Assembly (NCBI RefSeq): GCF_024346755.1
Contig: NZ_AP024861.1
Location: 310,001-374,000, forward strand
DNA from: Vibrio aerogenes
Lineage (GTDB): Bacteria; Pseudomonadota; Gammaproteobacteria; Enterobacterales; Vibrionaceae
DNA length: 64,000 nucleotides
Direction: 5' to 3'
Shown here: positions 1 to 10,471 of the stretch, piece after piece
Layout of the letters: each line of letters opens with the position of its first letter
How positions within the stretch are numbered: the first letter of the stretch is position 1
Translations under genes and position numbers: made by a program
The notes under the pieces: model-generated
Database searches by the model: none
Told to the model about the DNA's origin: nothing
What the model saw: only the letters and a program-made list of their open reading frames with translations

Positions 1-218
1 TCAGTAATTGAGTAAACTTTACGATCCGGTTTACCTTCCTGTGGTTCCAGTACACAGGTAACCAGTCCCTGTTGGCCCATTTTGTTAAGCTCGCGATACA
101 CCTGTTGGTGACTTGCTTTCCAGAAATATCCGATACTAGATGAAAATTCTTTTGTAATATCGTATCCGGTCGCATCGCGTGTACTTAAAACTGTTAGAAT
201 AACGTGTGGTAATGACAT
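1..218 (-). CDS. aphA: AphA, PadR-family regulator (partial, 3' end off window)
   Basis: The first 72 codons of a PadR-type winged-helix regulator lie here; the rest is beyond the left edge. The start is ATG at 218, giving MSLPHVILTVLS and then TRDATGYDI, the N-terminal helix of the PadR domain. GYFWKASHQQVYREL is the recognition region and PDRKVYSIT the start of the wing. I recognise the sequence as AphA, the low-cell-density regulator that in Vibrio cholerae activates tcpPH with AphB. The neighbouring ppc on the same strand agrees with the Vibrio order. Only the DNA-binding half is visible, so the dimerisation domain cannot be checked. Confidence 0.85.
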   Translation of the reverse strand, partial: MSLPHVILTVLSTRDATGYDITKEFSSSIGYFWKASHQQVYRELNKMGQQGLVTCVLEPQEGKPDRKVYSIT

Positions 219-584
219 GTCTTCAATCCAAATAGTTAGTCAAGAAAATAGAATGGGTCTGGATTCGCTGAACTTCTTGGTTCAATCTCTAAATTAAACA
301 TCCAAACACTGCCAGCTTTCAATCTGGCCATGTCACCTTAAAAGCCGTTTATCACCTAATGGTCTTGTGATAGTCAGTTTACTTATCTGACCCGTTGTAA
401 CGCTTAAATTTATTAGTAATGTCACAATGGCCGATTAGTATATCTAAATAATAAGCATAAAGTGGAATAAAGGTTGGTTGGAGAATTAAAAAACTGACAA
501 TATGCTCAATTGAGGTTATTTTCAAAATAAAAGGCCACACAGTTGTGACCTTTTGACTAATTTGCAGAATATTATTCTGATGAT
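219..584. other. Intergenic region with aphA promoter and leader
   Basis: This 366-base gap holds the 5' region of aphA (read leftwards) and, at its right end, the ppc terminator. No ORF with a ribosome site was seen. In other vibrios the aphA leader is a target of the Qrr quorum-sensing RNAs. The minus strand just upstream of the start reads CTTGACTAACTA, loosely complementary to the GUUGUUAGUGAA part of Qrr RNAs as I recall it, but no pairing could be calculated. Confidence 0.4.
529..554 (-). terminator. Probable ppc terminator
   Basis: An 11-pair stem with one C-A mismatch and a CAGT loop lies 30 bases beyond the ppc stop codon. On the minus strand it is followed by a T-rich run, as in a Rho-independent terminator. 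Confidence 0.7.
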
Positions 585-3230
585 TTAGCCCGTATTACGC
601 ATGCCTGCTGCAATTCCTGCAATCGTCACCATTAATGCCTCTTCCAGTTCTGCTGGTGGCTCGTCATATTGCCGGGTTCTGTACAAAAGTTCAGCCTGAA
701 GCATATTTAAAGGCTTGATATAAGTATTTCTCAAGCGGATGGATTCCAGCCCCCACGGGTCGCTTTGCATCAGGTTCTCGTTGTTTTCAACATTCAGAAC
801 AGCCTTGATGTCCTTCTCAAGCTGTGCTCTTAATTGCTCGCCCAAACCACGCAGTTCTTTATCAACCAGTCGTTCATCGTAATAACGGGCAATCTCCGGG
901 TTGCATTTTGAGTAAACCATTTCAAGCATTCCCAAACGCGTTGAGAAAAATGGCCACTCCCGGCACATCTCTTCCAACAGAGCCTGATGGCCTTTATCTA
1001 TTGAGTATTGAATTGCTTCGCCGGCGCCGAGCCATGCGGGTAAAATCAGCCTGTTTTGACTCCAGGAGAAGATCCACGGAATCGCTCTGAGACTTTCAAC
1101 GCCACCTTTGGGATTACGTTTCGCTGGTCGTGAGCCTAAAGGCAGCTTGCCGAGTTCAAGTTCTGGCGTCGTCTGGCGGAAATACGGAACAAACTCAGGA
1201 ATTTCCTGCACAACTTTCCGGTAAGATTCACAAGAGACCTGAGAGAGCACTTCCATCAGTTTGCGCCATTCCTGTTTGGGCTCTGGTGGTGGCAGCAGGT
1301 TCGCTTCAAGGATGGCACTGGCATACAGGTTAAAGCTGTTGATCGCAACTTCCGGCAAGCCTAGTTTGAAACGAATCATCTCACCCTGTTCAGTGACTCT
1401 CAGTCCGCCTTTAAGACTTTTCGGTGGCTGTGATAGCAGCGCTGCATGCGCGGGTGCACCGCCTCGCCCGATCGTACCTCCCCGCCCGTGGAACAGTGTC
1501 AGTTCAAAACCTTCTTCTTCGCTGACATTCACTAAGGCTTCCATGGCACTATATTGTGCCCAGCCAGCAGACATCACGCCGGCATCTTTGGCTGAATCAG
1601 AATAGCCGATCATGACCATTTGATGGTTCTGAATAAAGCCACGATAAATATCAATGCTCATTAACTGACGAATCACTGACTCAGCGTTGTTCAGATCATC
1701 AAGTGTTTCGAATAACGGACAAACGTCCATCCGGTAAGGACATCCGGATTCTTGCAGTAATAAATGGACAGCCAGCACATCGGAGGCAGTTCTGGCCATA
1801 GAAATGATATAAGCACCGAATGCATCCCGTGGGTAAGTTGCAATCGTCCGGCATGTATCCAACACTTCCTGAACGGCTTCGGATGGCTGCCAGTCTCTTG
1901 GGATCAAGGGCCGTTTGGAGTTGAGTTCTGCAGTCAGAAATGCCACCTTATCCTGCTCACTCCAGTGATTATAATCACCAAGCCCAAGATAACGGGTCAG
2001 CTCAGACAGTACATCTGCATGACGGGTACTTTCCTGACGGATATCCAGCCGGACAAGATGTGCCCCAAATGCTTTGATACGACGTAAAGTATCCAGCAGA
2101 GAGCCATCAGCAATGGCACCCATTCCGCTCTCATGGAGAGACTGGTAACATGCGTAGAGTGGTTCCCATAGCTGTGAAGCACTTCTTAAAGGGGCTTTGG
2201 CCAGTAACTTTTGTCCCTGAAGTTTTTCACCCAGAATTTCCTGTGTTTCTGTCAGTAACTGACGAATATCCTTCAGGATTGCGCGATAAGGTTCATGAGC
2301 CGTGGCTTCTGATGTGTTTTCAGCAAGCTTGCGGACCTCATCGGTACATTTTGTCATCGAAAGTTCACTGATCAGTTCATTGATATCACGGAGATAAAGA
2401 TCAGCGGCTTTCCAGCGGGAAAGGAGTAACACTTCACGGGTAATCGTATGTGTGACAAACGGGTTGCCATCACGGTCTCCTCCCATCCAGGAAGAAAAAT
2501 GGACCGGTCGGGCATCAATGGGCAGCCCTTCGCCTAGATAATCGTGCAAACGCTCATCAAACTCTCTTAAAAATTCAGGGACAGCTTCCCAAAGAGAGTT
2601 TTCTATTACTGCAAATCCCCATTTTGCTTCGTCCATTGGCGTTGGGCGTTGTTTTCGCATCACGTCCGAATGCCAGAACTGAGCGATGAGCTGTTCCAGA
2701 CGGCGCTCAGTTTTATGACGTTCTTTGGGGGCCAGGTCAGTCAGCTCCAGTTTCGAAAGACACTTATTGATTTTCACCAGTTTATTGATCATTGTCCGGC
2801 GGGTAATTTCTGTCGGGTGAGCGGTCAGGACTAATTCTATATTTAAGTCCTTCACTGCTTGTGCCGTTTCAGCTTTACCGATATTTTTTTGTGTCAGTTT
2901 CGTGAAGAGTTCATTGATAGCATCTGGTGTACAGATATGGGCGTCACAGTGACGGGAAATGGTGTGATACTGTTCGGCAATATTGGTTAAATTGAGGAAT
3001 TGGTTGAACGCTCTAGCAACTGGAGTAATCTGATCATCGGATAAGTTTTTTATCTCTTCTGTCAGTGCATCCATTCCGGATTGATCACCGTTATGGACGG
3101 ATTTCGATAACTTCCTGATCTTTTCGACTTTCTCCAAAATAACGCTTCCATCTGCATCCTGGATGGTTTTGCCGAGTAACCGCCCAAGCATGCTCACGTT
3201 ACTTTTCAGCGCTGCATATTTTTCGTTCAT
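585..3230 (-). CDS. ppc: Phosphoenolpyruvate carboxylase
   Basis: Converts phosphoenolpyruvate and bicarbonate to oxaloacetate, refilling the TCA cycle in the cytoplasm. The protein has 881 residues, against 883 in E. coli. The catalytic histidine is visible in TAHPTE at residue 138, the same number as in E. coli. The glycine-rich [11 protein letters not shown] loop, where the second catalytic arginine pair sits, lies near residue 580. The C-terminus is the conserved MRNTG. It is monocistronic by appearance: aphA lies downstream on the same strand behind a terminator, and argE upstream ends with its own hairpin. Confidence 0.97.
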   Translation of the reverse strand: MNEKYAALKSNVSMLGRLLGKTIQDADGSVILEKVEKIRKLSKSVHNGDQSGMDALTEEIKNLSDDQITPVARAFNQFLNLTNIAEQYHTISRHCDAHICTPDAINELFTKLTQKNIGKAETAQAVKDLNIELVLTAHPTEITRRTMINKLVKINKCLSKLELTDLAPKERHKTERRLEQLIAQFWHSDVMRKQRPTPMDEAKWGFAVIENSLWEAVPEFLREFDERLHDYLGEGLPIDARPVHFSSWMGGDRDGNPFVTHTITREVLLLSRWKAADLYLRDINELISELSMTKCTDEVRKLAENTSEATAHEPYRAILKDIRQLLTETQEILGEKLQGQKLLAKAPLRSASQLWEPLYACYQSLHESGMGAIADGSLLDTLRRIKAFGAHLVRLDIRQESTRHADVLSELTRYLGLGDYNHWSEQDKVAFLTAELNSKRPLIPRDWQPSEAVQEVLDTCRTIATYPRDAFGAYIISMARTASDVLAVHLLLQESGCPYRMDVCPLFETLDDLNNAESVIRQLMSIDIYRGFIQNHQMVMIGYSDSAKDAGVMSAGWAQYSAMEALVNVSEEEGFELTLFHGRGGTIGRGGAPAHAALLSQPPKSLKGGLRVTEQGEMIRFKLGLPEVAINSFNLYASAILEANLLPPPEPKQEWRKLMEVLSQVSCESYRKVVQEIPEFVPYFRQTTPELELGKLPLGSRPAKRNPKGGVESLRAIPWIFSWSQNRLILPAWLGAGEAIQYSIDKGHQALLEEMCREWPFFSTRLGMLEMVYSKCNPEIARYYDERLVDKELRGLGEQLRAQLEKDIKAVLNVENNENLMQSDPWGLESIRLRNTYIKPLNMLQAELLYRTRQYDEPPAELEEALMVTIAGIAAGMRNTG

Positions 3231-3406
3231 TGTGTCCTGCCTTGAAAAAAAATTACATCCAATGTTCTTTAGTTAGACTCGTTCACTTAGTGAAAAATTT
3301 GTCACTAAGTCAGATATAGATTAACAATATTCTGTTTATTGTCCATATTAATATATTAAATGTTACCTGAAAATATGGGCTTTTTTGTTGAAAATTTTTT
3401 ACATTA

Positions 3407-3438
3407 CGGCCTGAAAAGTGAAACTAACTTTCAGGCCG
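3407..3438 (-). terminator. Probable argE terminator
   Basis: A GC-rich stem (CGGCCTGAAA paired with TTTCAGGCCG, one bulged A) starts 6 bases after the argE stop codon on the minus strand. A run of A and T follows. Confidence 0.7.
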
Positions 3439-3443
3439 GGTAT

Positions 3444-4580
3444 TTAGAAACAATATTTTTGTATCGCCTTTGATAACAGACGAATTGTTGGATCGATATA
3501 TTCAAATGCCAGAAATTCATTGGGTTGATGTGCCTGTTCTATCGAACCCGGTCCAAGAACCAACGTTGGGCATAATTGCTGAAGGTATGGCGCTTCAGTA
3601 CAGTAGTTCACACTATGGGCTTCATGTCCTGCAAGTTGGCTGACCTCAGTAACAAATGGATGATCCTTTTTACATTCATAACCAGGAATCGAATCGTGCA
3701 GCGGGTGCATTTCTATTCTTCCGGGCCATTTCGCCTGAACTTCATGCAGTGCCTCATGTAAGAGCTGCTCAAGTCCTTCCAGGCTCATCCCCGGCAGCGG
3801 TCTGACATCATAGTGAAGTTCACAGCAACCGCAGATACGGTTTGCGCTGTCACCGCCATGAATATGACCAAGATTCAGTGTCGGAGATGGTATCTCAAAT
3901 CCGGGATGGTGATAATTTTTAATCAGCCTGTCGCGTAACTTCATCATTTCAAACAGAACCTCATGCATCACTTCAATCGCATTCACCCCAAAAGCCGGGT
4001 TCGATGAGTGTCCCGATTTTCCGGTGACCCGGATAGCATTTGCAACATGTCCTTTATGAGCATAGACAGGAATGAGACTGGTCGGTTCACCAATAATGCA
4101 ATAATCCGGCTGATAAGGCGTATGGCTGGTAAAATGTTGTGCCCCGGCCATTGTTGTTTCTTCATCACAGGTGGCAAGGATGTAGAGTGGCTTCTGCTGT
4201 TTTTGCCATTCGGTGTTGCGGACCGCCTCAATAATAAATGCAAAGAAGCCTTTCATATCCGCCGTGCCAAGGCCATAGAAGCGCTGGTCATCTTCTGTTA
4301 ATACGTGCGGGTCATAATCCCATCGTCCTTGATCGAACGGGACGGTATCACTATGACCAGACAGAAGCAGGCCGCCTTCACCTTCTCCTTTACGGGCAAT
4401 CAGGTTCTGTTTTCCGGGCGCGACATCATCGACCCGGACCTCAAAACCAAGGTGGTTTAACCAGTTCGCAAGTTTGGTGATGACTTCCTGATTCCCTTCA
4501 TCCCAGCGGGTGTCTGAAGAGCTGATCGATGATGTTGAAATCAGCTCACTATATATCTCTTTAAACTTAGGAAACTTCAT
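3444..4580 (-). CDS. argE: Acetylornithine deacetylase
   Basis: Hydrolyses N-acetylornithine to ornithine and acetate, the fifth step of the linear arginine pathway. The 378-residue protein is an M20 metallopeptidase-fold enzyme. Metal-site motifs are SGHSDTVPF (about residue 78), GLGTADMKG, and DEETTMAG with the catalytic glutamate pair; GEPTS supplies a later ligand. The length is close to the E. coli enzyme (383). It is divergent from argC across a 155-base gap with two candidate ArgR boxes, the bipolar arrangement known in vibrios and enterics. Confidence 0.95.
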   Translation of the reverse strand: MKFPKFKEIYSELISTSSISSSDTRWDEGNQEVITKLANWLNHLGFEVRVDDVAPGKQNLIARKGEGEGGLLLSGHSDTVPFDQGRWDYDPHVLTEDDQRFYGLGTADMKGFFAFIIEAVRNTEWQKQQKPLYILATCDEETTMAGAQHFTSHTPYQPDYCIIGEPTSLIPVYAHKGHVANAIRVTGKSGHSSNPAFGVNAIEVMHEVLFEMMKLRDRLIKNYHHPGFEIPSPTLNLGHIHGGDSANRICGCCELHYDVRPLPGMSLEGLEQLLHEALHEVQAKWPGRIEMHPLHDSIPGYECKKDHPFVTEVSQLAGHEAHSVNYCTEAPYLQQLCPTLVLGPGSIEQAHQPNEFLAFEYIDPTIRLLSKAIQKYCF

Positions 4581-4648
4581 AGAAACTTTGCTCCGGCTAT
4601 TGACAGACTTCGTCTGAGAAGGTAAAAGACATATTAAATCACTTTTTT

Positions 4649-4693
4649 TGAATAAAAAACCAAAATAAGGTTATTTTTTTAAATTTATAATCA
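4649..4693. promoter_or_regulatory. Two candidate ArgR (ARG) boxes between argE and argC
   Basis: Scored against TGAATWWWWATTCA, positions 4649-4662 (TGAATAAAAAACCA) match 12 of 14 and 4680-4693 (TAAATTTATAATCA) match 12 of 14. Their centres are 31 bases apart, about three helical turns, rather than the 21 usual in E. coli operators. The region is very AT-rich, so chance matches are a real risk. The location, between divergent arginine genes, supports a role. Confidence 0.45.
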
Positions 4694-4735
4694 CTTTTTT
4701 GATTGATTTTAAACCAACGAACTGGATGTGAGTCT

Positions 4736-5740
4736 ATGTTGAAAACAACCGTTATCGGAGCAAGTGGATACACAGGGGCAGAACTGGCTCTGATGATTCA
4801 TAAACATCCGGAACTTACGCTAACAGGTTTATTCGTCTCCGCCAACAGTGTTGATGCCGGGAAAAATATTTCCGCACTGCACGGGAATCTGGCCGGAGTG
4901 ATTGATATGACTGTTGAGCCGCTCGTTGATCCGGAAGCGGTTGCTCAGGCATCCGATGTCGTCTTTCTGGCAACGGCCCATGAAGTCAGCCACGATTTGG
5001 CGCCGGTATTTTTAGAAAATGACTGCCAGGTGTTCGACTTATCTGGTGCATTTCGGGTCAATCAAGACGGATTTTATACAGAATTCTATGGTTTTGAACA
5101 CCAGCACAGCGACTGGCTGAAGCAGGCAACTTACGGATTGGCTGAGTGGAATCAGGAAGCGATTCAAAAAAGTCAGCTAATTGCGGTTGCCGGATGTTAT
5201 CCAACAGCTTCACAACTGGGGATTAAACCGTTACTGGAAAACCAGTTGATTGATACGCAGCAATGGCCGGTGATTAATGCCGTTAGCGGTGTTTCCGGCG
5301 CTGGCCGAAAAGCGTCAATGACGAACAGTTTCTGTGAAGTCAGCCTGCATGCTTATGGGGTGTTCACTCACAGACACCAGCCAGAGATCGCCACGCATCT
5401 GGGTTGTGATGTGATTTTTACGCCACATCTGGGGAATTTCAAACGGGGCATTCTGGCAACGATCACCATGAAATTACAGCCGGGTGTGACGGAACAGCAG
5501 GTCGCACAAGCTTTTGAACAGGCTTATCAGGACAAACCACTGGTTCGTTTAGCTGATGGCGACCTTCCCAGATTGCAGAACGTTCAAAATACGCCATTTT
5601 GCGATATCGGCTGGAAAGTCAGCAACGAACATATCATAGTTGTATCAGCGATTGATAATTTACTCAAGGGCGCTTCAAGTCAGGCAATGCAATGTCTCAA
5701 CATTCATTATGGTTATCCTGAATTAACGGCTTTAGTGTGA
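4736..5740 (+). CDS. argC: N-acetyl-gamma-glutamyl-phosphate reductase
   Basis: NADPH-dependent reduction of N-acetylglutamyl phosphate to the semialdehyde, third step of arginine synthesis. The start at 4736 gives [17 protein letters not shown], whose GASGYTG is the dinucleotide-binding loop; the in-frame extension to 4703 has no family counterpart. The catalytic cysteine is in VAGCYPTA near residue 155. The product has 334 residues, as in E. coli. argB begins 12 bases after the stop, so the two are probably cotranscribed. Confidence 0.95.
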   Translation: MLKTTVIGASGYTGAELALMIHKHPELTLTGLFVSANSVDAGKNISALHGNLAGVIDMTVEPLVDPEAVAQASDVVFLATAHEVSHDLAPVFLENDCQVFDLSGAFRVNQDGFYTEFYGFEHQHSDWLKQATYGLAEWNQEAIQKSQLIAVAGCYPTASQLGIKPLLENQLIDTQQWPVINAVSGVSGAGRKASMTNSFCEVSLHAYGVFTHRHQPEIATHLGCDVIFTPHLGNFKRGILATITMKLQPGVTEQQVAQAFEQAYQDKPLVRLADGDLPRLQNVQNTPFCDIGWKVSNEHIIVVSAIDNLLKGASSQAMQCLNIHYGYPELTALV

Positions 5741-5751
5741 GGACTAACAAT

Positions 5752-6543
5752 ATGACGCAGTGTTCTGATCCGATTGTCATCAAACTGGGTGGTGCTGTAT
5801 TAAGCAGTCCGGAGACGCTGGAAAAATTGTTTCATACAATTGCTGTTTCCAGACAAAAAAGGCCTGTCGTTATTGTTCATGGCGGTGGTTATCTGGTTGA
5901 TGAGCTGATGAAGAAACTCAGTTTCGGGACAGTGAAAAAAAATGGACTACGGGTGACACCCGCTGAGCAAATTCCTTTTATTACCGGTGCACTGGCTGGT
6001 ACAGCAAATAAGATGCTTCAGGGACAAGCAATGAAGCATGGTATTCATGCTGTTGGCATGTGTCTGGGCGATGGCGGACTGTGTCAGGTTGAAGTTTTGG
6101 ATCCGGCTCTTGGTGCTGTCGGGCGGGCTTCTGCCGGGGATGCAACCGTTGTGAATGCTGTGATACAAGCCGGCGCAACACCTGTCATTAGTTCTATCGG
6201 TCTGACAGCTCAGGGAGAGATGATGAACGTCAATGCAGATGATGCTGCTGTTGCGGTTGCCAAAAGCCTGGATGCAGATTTGGTGCTTTTATCTGATGTA
6301 AACGGTGTGCTGGATGAAAATAAGTCGCTGATTAAAGCACTGGATTCAGAGACAGCAGAGCAGCTCATTGCATCTGAAGTGATTACCGATGGCATGATTG
6401 TGAAAGTCAGGGCGGCATTAGATGCAGCCAATGACTTAGGTCGTGCAATTGAAGTCGCAGGGTGGCGGACACCTGAAAAACTCGCAGATTTAATTGCCGG
6501 GGAGAATATCGGAACCCGTTTTTATCCCCGGACTGAAAAATAA
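5752..6543 (+). CDS. argB: Acetylglutamate kinase
   Basis: Phosphorylates N-acetylglutamate, second step of the pathway. It is an amino-acid-kinase fold protein of 263 residues. IKLGGAVL at the N-terminus and [13 protein letters not shown] form the phosphate-binding glycine loops, and NVNADDAA and SDVNGVLD are the ATP-side motifs. The start at ATG 5752 (MTQCSDPIV) fits the family better than the upstream in-frame codon overlapping argC. The length is that of the short, arginine-insensitive type. Confidence 0.95.
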   Translation: MTQCSDPIVIKLGGAVLSSPETLEKLFHTIAVSRQKRPVVIVHGGGYLVDELMKKLSFGTVKKNGLRVTPAEQIPFITGALAGTANKMLQGQAMKHGIHAVGMCLGDGGLCQVEVLDPALGAVGRASAGDATVVNAVIQAGATPVISSIGLTAQGEMMNVNADDAAVAVAKSLDADLVLLSDVNGVLDENKSLIKALDSETAEQLIASEVITDGMIVKVRAALDAANDLGRAIEVAGWRTPEKLADLIAGENIGTRFYPRTEK

Positions 6544-6618
6544 GTAATTAAGACGAAAACAAAACAACCCTGGGTTACTGACCGCCACGCGCAGAGCAGG
6601 GATATTGGAGATATAGAT

Positions 6619-7836
6619 ATGAGCAAGGTTGAATTTAAGAAAGTTGTTGTTGCATACTCTGGCGGTCTGGATACGTCAGTGATTATTCCATGGCTGAAAG
6701 AGAACTATGGTTGCGAAGTGGTTGCCTTCGTTGCTGATGTTGGTCAGGGCGAAGACGAACTGGTTGGTATTGAAGAAAAAGCCATCGCATCGGGTGCTTC
6801 AGAGTGTCATGTCGTTGACCTGAAAGAAGAGCTGGTCGCTGATTATATTTATCCAACGCTGAAAACCGGCGCTTTGTATGAGGGTAAATATCTTCTTGGG
6901 ACTTCAATGGCTCGTCCGATTATTGCAAAAGCGCAAGTGGAAGTTGCCCGTAAAGTTGGCGCAGATGCGCTGGCACACGGCTGTACCGGTAAAGGAAATG
7001 ACCAGGTGCGTTTTGAAGGCGCATTTGCTGCACTTGCCCCGGACTTACATGTGATTGCACCATGGCGTGAGTGGGATCTGGTCAGCCGTGAAGAGTGTCT
7101 GGATTATCTGGCAGAAAGAAATATTCCCTGTTCAGCTTCACTGACAAAAATCTATTCCCGTGATGCAAACTCATGGCACATTTCAACCGAAGGTGGCGTT
7201 CTGGAAAGTACCTGGAATGCGCCAAATGATGATTGCTGGGCATGGACCGTTGATCCTGAGAAAGCACCAGATGCGGCTGAGTATGTCACACTAAAAGTCG
7301 AAAAAGGCGCTGTTGTCGCTGTAGATGGACAGGCAATGTCTCCTTATAATACGCTGGTTTATCTGAACGAAAAAGGTGTGAAACACGGTATTGGCCGGAT
7401 TGATATTGTTGAGAACCGTCTGGTCGGCATGAAGTCCCGTGGATGTTATGAAACTCCGGGGGGAACGATCATGATGGAAGCACTGCGTGCGGTTGAGCAA
7501 CTGGTTCTTGATAAAACTTCATTTGAATTCCGTGAAGAGTTAGGACTGAAAGCTTCTCACCTTGTGTATGATGGTCGCTGGTTTACGCCGCTGTGTCGTT
7601 CTATTCTTGCAGCATCTGAAGAATTGGCACAAGATGTCAATGGTGAAGTTGTGATTAAGTTGTATAAAGGTCAGGCTACAGCGACACAAAAACGTTCTGA
7701 AAACAGTTTGTACTCTGAGGAATTTGCCACATTTGGTGAAGATGATGTGTATGATCAGAGCCATGCGGGTGGGTTCATACGCCTGTACTCGTTATCAAGC
7801 CGGATCAGAGCATTGAACGAAGCAAAAAAATCATAA
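6619..7836 (+). CDS. argG: Argininosuccinate synthase
   Basis: ATP-dependent joining of citrulline and aspartate, seventh step of the pathway. The 405-residue protein has the PP-loop [10 protein letters not shown] at residues 11-20, the N-type synthetase signature. [13 protein letters not shown] is the citrulline and aspartate site. argG follows argB after 75 bases; argF, which supplies citrulline, is not between them as it is in some relatives. The ATG at 6619 follows a GGAG site at 6606-6609. Confidence 0.96.
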   Translation: MSKVEFKKVVVAYSGGLDTSVIIPWLKENYGCEVVAFVADVGQGEDELVGIEEKAIASGASECHVVDLKEELVADYIYPTLKTGALYEGKYLLGTSMARPIIAKAQVEVARKVGADALAHGCTGKGNDQVRFEGAFAALAPDLHVIAPWREWDLVSREECLDYLAERNIPCSASLTKIYSRDANSWHISTEGGVLESTWNAPNDDCWAWTVDPEKAPDAAEYVTLKVEKGAVVAVDGQAMSPYNTLVYLNEKGVKHGIGRIDIVENRLVGMKSRGCYETPGGTIMMEALRAVEQLVLDKTSFEFREELGLKASHLVYDGRWFTPLCRSILAASEELAQDVNGEVVIKLYKGQATATQKRSENSLYSEEFATFGEDDVYDQSHAGGFIRLYSLSSRIRALNEAKKS

Positions 7837-7889
7837 ATACATCTGTTTATACAATGTAATTAACAACACAGAAGCAATAGAACATTTGT

Positions 7890-7914
7890 GGATCCAGGCA
7901 ATGAGTCTGGATCC
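7890..7914 (+). other. Inverted repeat in the argG-argH gap
   Basis: A perfect 8-base stem GGATCCAG/CTGGATCC with a 9-base loop is followed by CTTTTC. It lies 53 bases after argG and 24 before argH. It could be a weak terminator, an mRNA-processing hairpin or an attenuation element; the T tract is short. Confidence 0.5.
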
Positions 7915-7938
7915 CTTTTCAGTATCAGGAGAGAAGCA

Positions 7939-9813
7939 ATGGCATTATGGGGCGGTCGGTTTACCCAGGCAGCAGATATACGGTTCAAAGATTTTAATGA
8001 TTCACTATGTTTTGACTACCGATTAGCTGAACAGGATATTGTAGGTTCTATTGCATGGTCTAAGGCGCTGCTGTCAGTCAATGTACTGACCGAAGAAGAG
8101 CAGCAGAAGCTGGAGCTGGCTCTGAATGAACTGAAGCTTGCTGTGATGGAAGATCCAGAGCAGATCCTGCGCTCCGATGCTGAAGATATTCACTCATGGG
8201 TTGAACAGCAGTTGATCAATCGTGTTGGTGATTTGGGTAAGAAATTACATACAGGCCGTTCCCGAAATGACCAGGTGGCGACAGACCTGAAACTGTGGTG
8301 TCGTCAGCAGGGACAGCAACTGTTGATCGCGCTGGATCGCCTGCAGAAAAAGATGGTCGCCACCGCAGCAGAACATCAGGGCACGGTGCTGCCGGGTTAT
8401 ACGCATTTACAGCGTGCTCAGCCGGTGACCTTTGCCCACTGGTGTCTGGCTTATGTTGAGATGCTTGAGCGGGATTATGATCGTCTTGAAGATGCGTTGA
8501 ACCGCCTGGATACCTGTCCTCTGGGATCGGGGGCGCTGGCTGGTACGGCATATCCGGTTAACCGGGAAAAACTGGCGCATCATTTAGGGTTCCGCCGGGC
8601 TACCCGAAACTCTCTGGATTCTGTCTCTGACCGTGACCACGTGATGGAGCTGATGTCTGTTGCTTCTATTTCTATGCTGCATTTATCCCGTCTGGCTGAA
8701 GATATGATCTTTTACAATTCGGGGGAATCGAATTTTATTGAACTGGCCGACACAGTGACATCTGGCTCCTCTCTGATGCCACAGAAGAAAAACCCGGATG
8801 CCCTCGAACTGATCCGCGGGAAAACCGGACGGGTATATGGTGCCTTGTCTGCGATGATGATGACAGTAAAAGCTTTGCCGCTTGCTTACAACAAAGATAT
8901 GCAGGAAGACAAAGAAGGTCTGTTTGATGCGCTGGACACATGGAATGACTGTATGGAGATGGCCGCACTTTGCTTTGAGGGGATCAAAGTTAATGGTGAG
9001 CGCACTCTGGAAGCTGCCAAGCAAGGGTATGCGAATTCGACAGAACTGGCTGATTATCTGGTTGCAAAAGGTATTCCGTTCCGGGAAGCACACCATATTG
9101 TCGGGGTTGCAGTTGTTGCAGCCATTGAACAGGGATGTGCACTTGAAGAACTGTCTCTTGAACAATTAAAAGCATTTTCTGAGGTCATTGACGACGATGT
9201 TTATGAAATTCTGACGATAGAGTCATGTTTGAGTAAACGAAGTGCGCTGGGTGGTGTTTCTCCTGCGCAGGTTGCTCATGCGGTGGAACAGGCGGAAAAC
9301 CGCTTAGGACAGCGAAATGTCAATGCCGTCAAAGTTCGTCCGGCCCGTCTGACTGATATTGAAGCGCTGGAAGGCATGGTCGCTTATTGGGCCAATCTGG
9401 GTGAAAATCTGCCTCGTTCCCGAAGTGAACTGATTCGTGACATTGGTTCATTTGCAGTGGCTGAGCACCATGGTCAGGTGACCGGATGCGCTTCTTTGTA
9501 TGTTTACGATTCAGGTCTGGCAGAAATACGCTCACTTGGTATCGAAGCCGGATGGCAGGGACAGGGACAAGGAAAAGCAATTGTCAGTTATCTGGTAGAT
9601 AAAGCAAGGCAGATGGCGATTAAAAAAGTATTCGTCCTGACCCGGACACCTGAGTTCTTCATGAAGCTTGATTTTCTGCCAACATCCAAAATGTTGTTAC
9701 CGGAAAAAGTACTGAAGGATTGCGACCAGTGTCCAAGGCAACATGCATGTGATGAAGTTGCACTTGAAACAAATCTGGCTGAAGAGATTATTTTTAAAAC
9801 TGATGTTGCATAA
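7939..9813 (+). CDS. argH: Argininosuccinate lyase fused to N-acetylglutamate synthase, ArgH(A)
   Basis: Residues 1 to about 460 are argininosuccinate lyase (last arginine step) with [11 protein letters not shown] and the fumarase/aspartase signature [11 protein letters not shown]. From about residue 470 a GNAT acetyltransferase domain follows, with the acetyl-CoA loop [11 protein letters not shown]. The tail has C595, C598, H602 and C604, a cysteine cluster shared with short N-acetylglutamate synthases. This fusion is known in Moritella and vibrios, where it supplies ArgA activity for the first step. The ATG at 7939 follows AGGAGAGAAGC; the family start is MALWGGRF. The protein has 624 residues. 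Confidence 0.95.
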   Translation: MALWGGRFTQAADIRFKDFNDSLCFDYRLAEQDIVGSIAWSKALLSVNVLTEEEQQKLELALNELKLAVMEDPEQILRSDAEDIHSWVEQQLINRVGDLGKKLHTGRSRNDQVATDLKLWCRQQGQQLLIALDRLQKKMVATAAEHQGTVLPGYTHLQRAQPVTFAHWCLAYVEMLERDYDRLEDALNRLDTCPLGSGALAGTAYPVNREKLAHHLGFRRATRNSLDSVSDRDHVMELMSVASISMLHLSRLAEDMIFYNSGESNFIELADTVTSGSSLMPQKKNPDALELIRGKTGRVYGALSAMMMTVKALPLAYNKDMQEDKEGLFDALDTWNDCMEMAALCFEGIKVNGERTLEAAKQGYANSTELADYLVAKGIPFREAHHIVGVAVVAAIEQGCALEELSLEQLKAFSEVIDDDVYEILTIESCLSKRSALGGVSPAQVAHAVEQAENRLGQRNVNAVKVRPARLTDIEALEGMVAYWANLGENLPRSRSELIRDIGSFAVAEHHGQVTGCASLYVYDSGLAEIRSLGIEAGWQGQGQGKAIVSYLVDKARQMAIKKVFVLTRTPEFFMKLDFLPTSKMLLPEKVLKDCDQCPRQHACDEVALETNLAEEIIFKTDVA

Positions 9814-9884
9814 CCAGAACTAATAACTTTTGATCTTATTATTAGAGAAAGATCTAAAAAAGATCGATTATTATTGAACTAATG

Positions 9885-9923
9885 AAAAAGAGCAGGGTCT
9901 ATTAAAATACCACTGCTTTTTCT
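9885..9923. terminator. Imperfect hairpin with A and T flanks
   Basis: AGCAGGGT and ACCACTGCT pair with one bulge, flanked by AAAAAG on the left and TTTTTC on the right. It could terminate argH rightwards or the minus-strand gene at 9983 leftwards. Confidence 0.5.
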
Positions 9924-9942
9924 TAGATGAATCTTCTAAGAG

Positions 9943-9979
9943 AGCCCTGAAATATGTTGTTCATTTCGGGGCTTTTTTC
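9943..9979 (+). terminator. Terminator after argH
   Basis: AGCCCTGAAAT pairs with ATTTCGGGGCT (one G-T wobble) and is followed by TTTTTCTTTTT on the plus strand, a good Rho-independent terminator closing the arg operon. Confidence 0.75.
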
Positions 9980-9982
9980 TTT

Positions 9983-10246
9983 TTAGCCTTCCCGGTTTTT
10001 TCTGCTGTATCTTTTGCGTAACGGCAATGTGATGTACTTTACCCACAAGTGGAGTATCAGCAAACAATGAAATGCACTGCTAAAAATAATCACTGCAATG
10101 ACTCCGGTTTCCTTTGCATGTCCATATCCCCAGCTAAACCAGAACAGCCAAAATAATGAGCAAAGCAGAGTCAGCTGATTAATGCAGCGCTGGCATCGGC
10201 CTATCTTTTTCCAAAACCAGTTTTGATCACAATATTTGCAGGGCAT
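9983..10246 (-). CDS. Small membrane protein with zinc-ribbon-like N-terminus (DUF3624-like)
   Basis: The 87-residue protein begins with two CxxC pairs, CKYC at residues 3-6 and CQRC at 18-21, spaced like a treble-clef metal site. Two hydrophobic segments follow (about residues 24-40 and 47-68), then a basic tail KRYSRKNREG. I recognise it as the DUF3624 family found in vibrios; no function is known. The start at 10246 is the only ATG giving the first CxxC. It lies between argH and prx, facing argH. Confidence 0.7.
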   Translation of the reverse strand: MPCKYCDQNWFWKKIGRCQRCINQLTLLCSLFWLFWFSWGYGHAKETGVIAVIIFSSAFHCLLILHLWVKYITLPLRKRYSRKNREG

Positions 10247-10395
10247 CTCTGAATCCGGATGATGTGAAGCTGTTGTTTCAGAGTGTATCAGAATTTGCTC
10301 AGAGTTGGTTGCGTTGCTGGTTATTGATCCCCCATGCTGGTGATCAAGTCATTGCCTCAGAAGTCCGATATTGCTGATATGGATATGATGCAGAA

Positions 10396-10423
10396 AACCG
10401 GCTCCTGATATCAGGAGCCGGTT
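10396..10423 (-). terminator. Perfect 28-base palindrome, probable prx terminator
   Basis: AACCGGCTCCTGAT and its exact complement abut with no spacer. On the minus strand TTTTCTG follows, 49 bases beyond the prx stop. A loop-free palindrome would fold with a small tetraloop in RNA. Confidence 0.65.
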
Positions 10424-10471
10424 CTGTTTCATTATGACTGGTGTTTCTCAGTGTATTGATGAGAAAGGGAA

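Noticed and set aside
5737..6618. Absence of argF between argB and argG as a novelty
   Set aside because: argF is also separate from this cluster in V. cholerae as I recall, so the arrangement is ordinary for the group.
8683..9165. 160-codon minus-strand ORF inside argH
   Set aside because: It lies wholly opposite the conserved lyase domain, shows no ribosome site and its translation is cysteine-rich with no domain pattern; an antisense shadow.
7939..9813. ArgH-GNAT fusion as a new fusion
   Set aside because: The ArgH(A) fusion is already known in Moritella and vibrios; it is diagnostic rather than novel.
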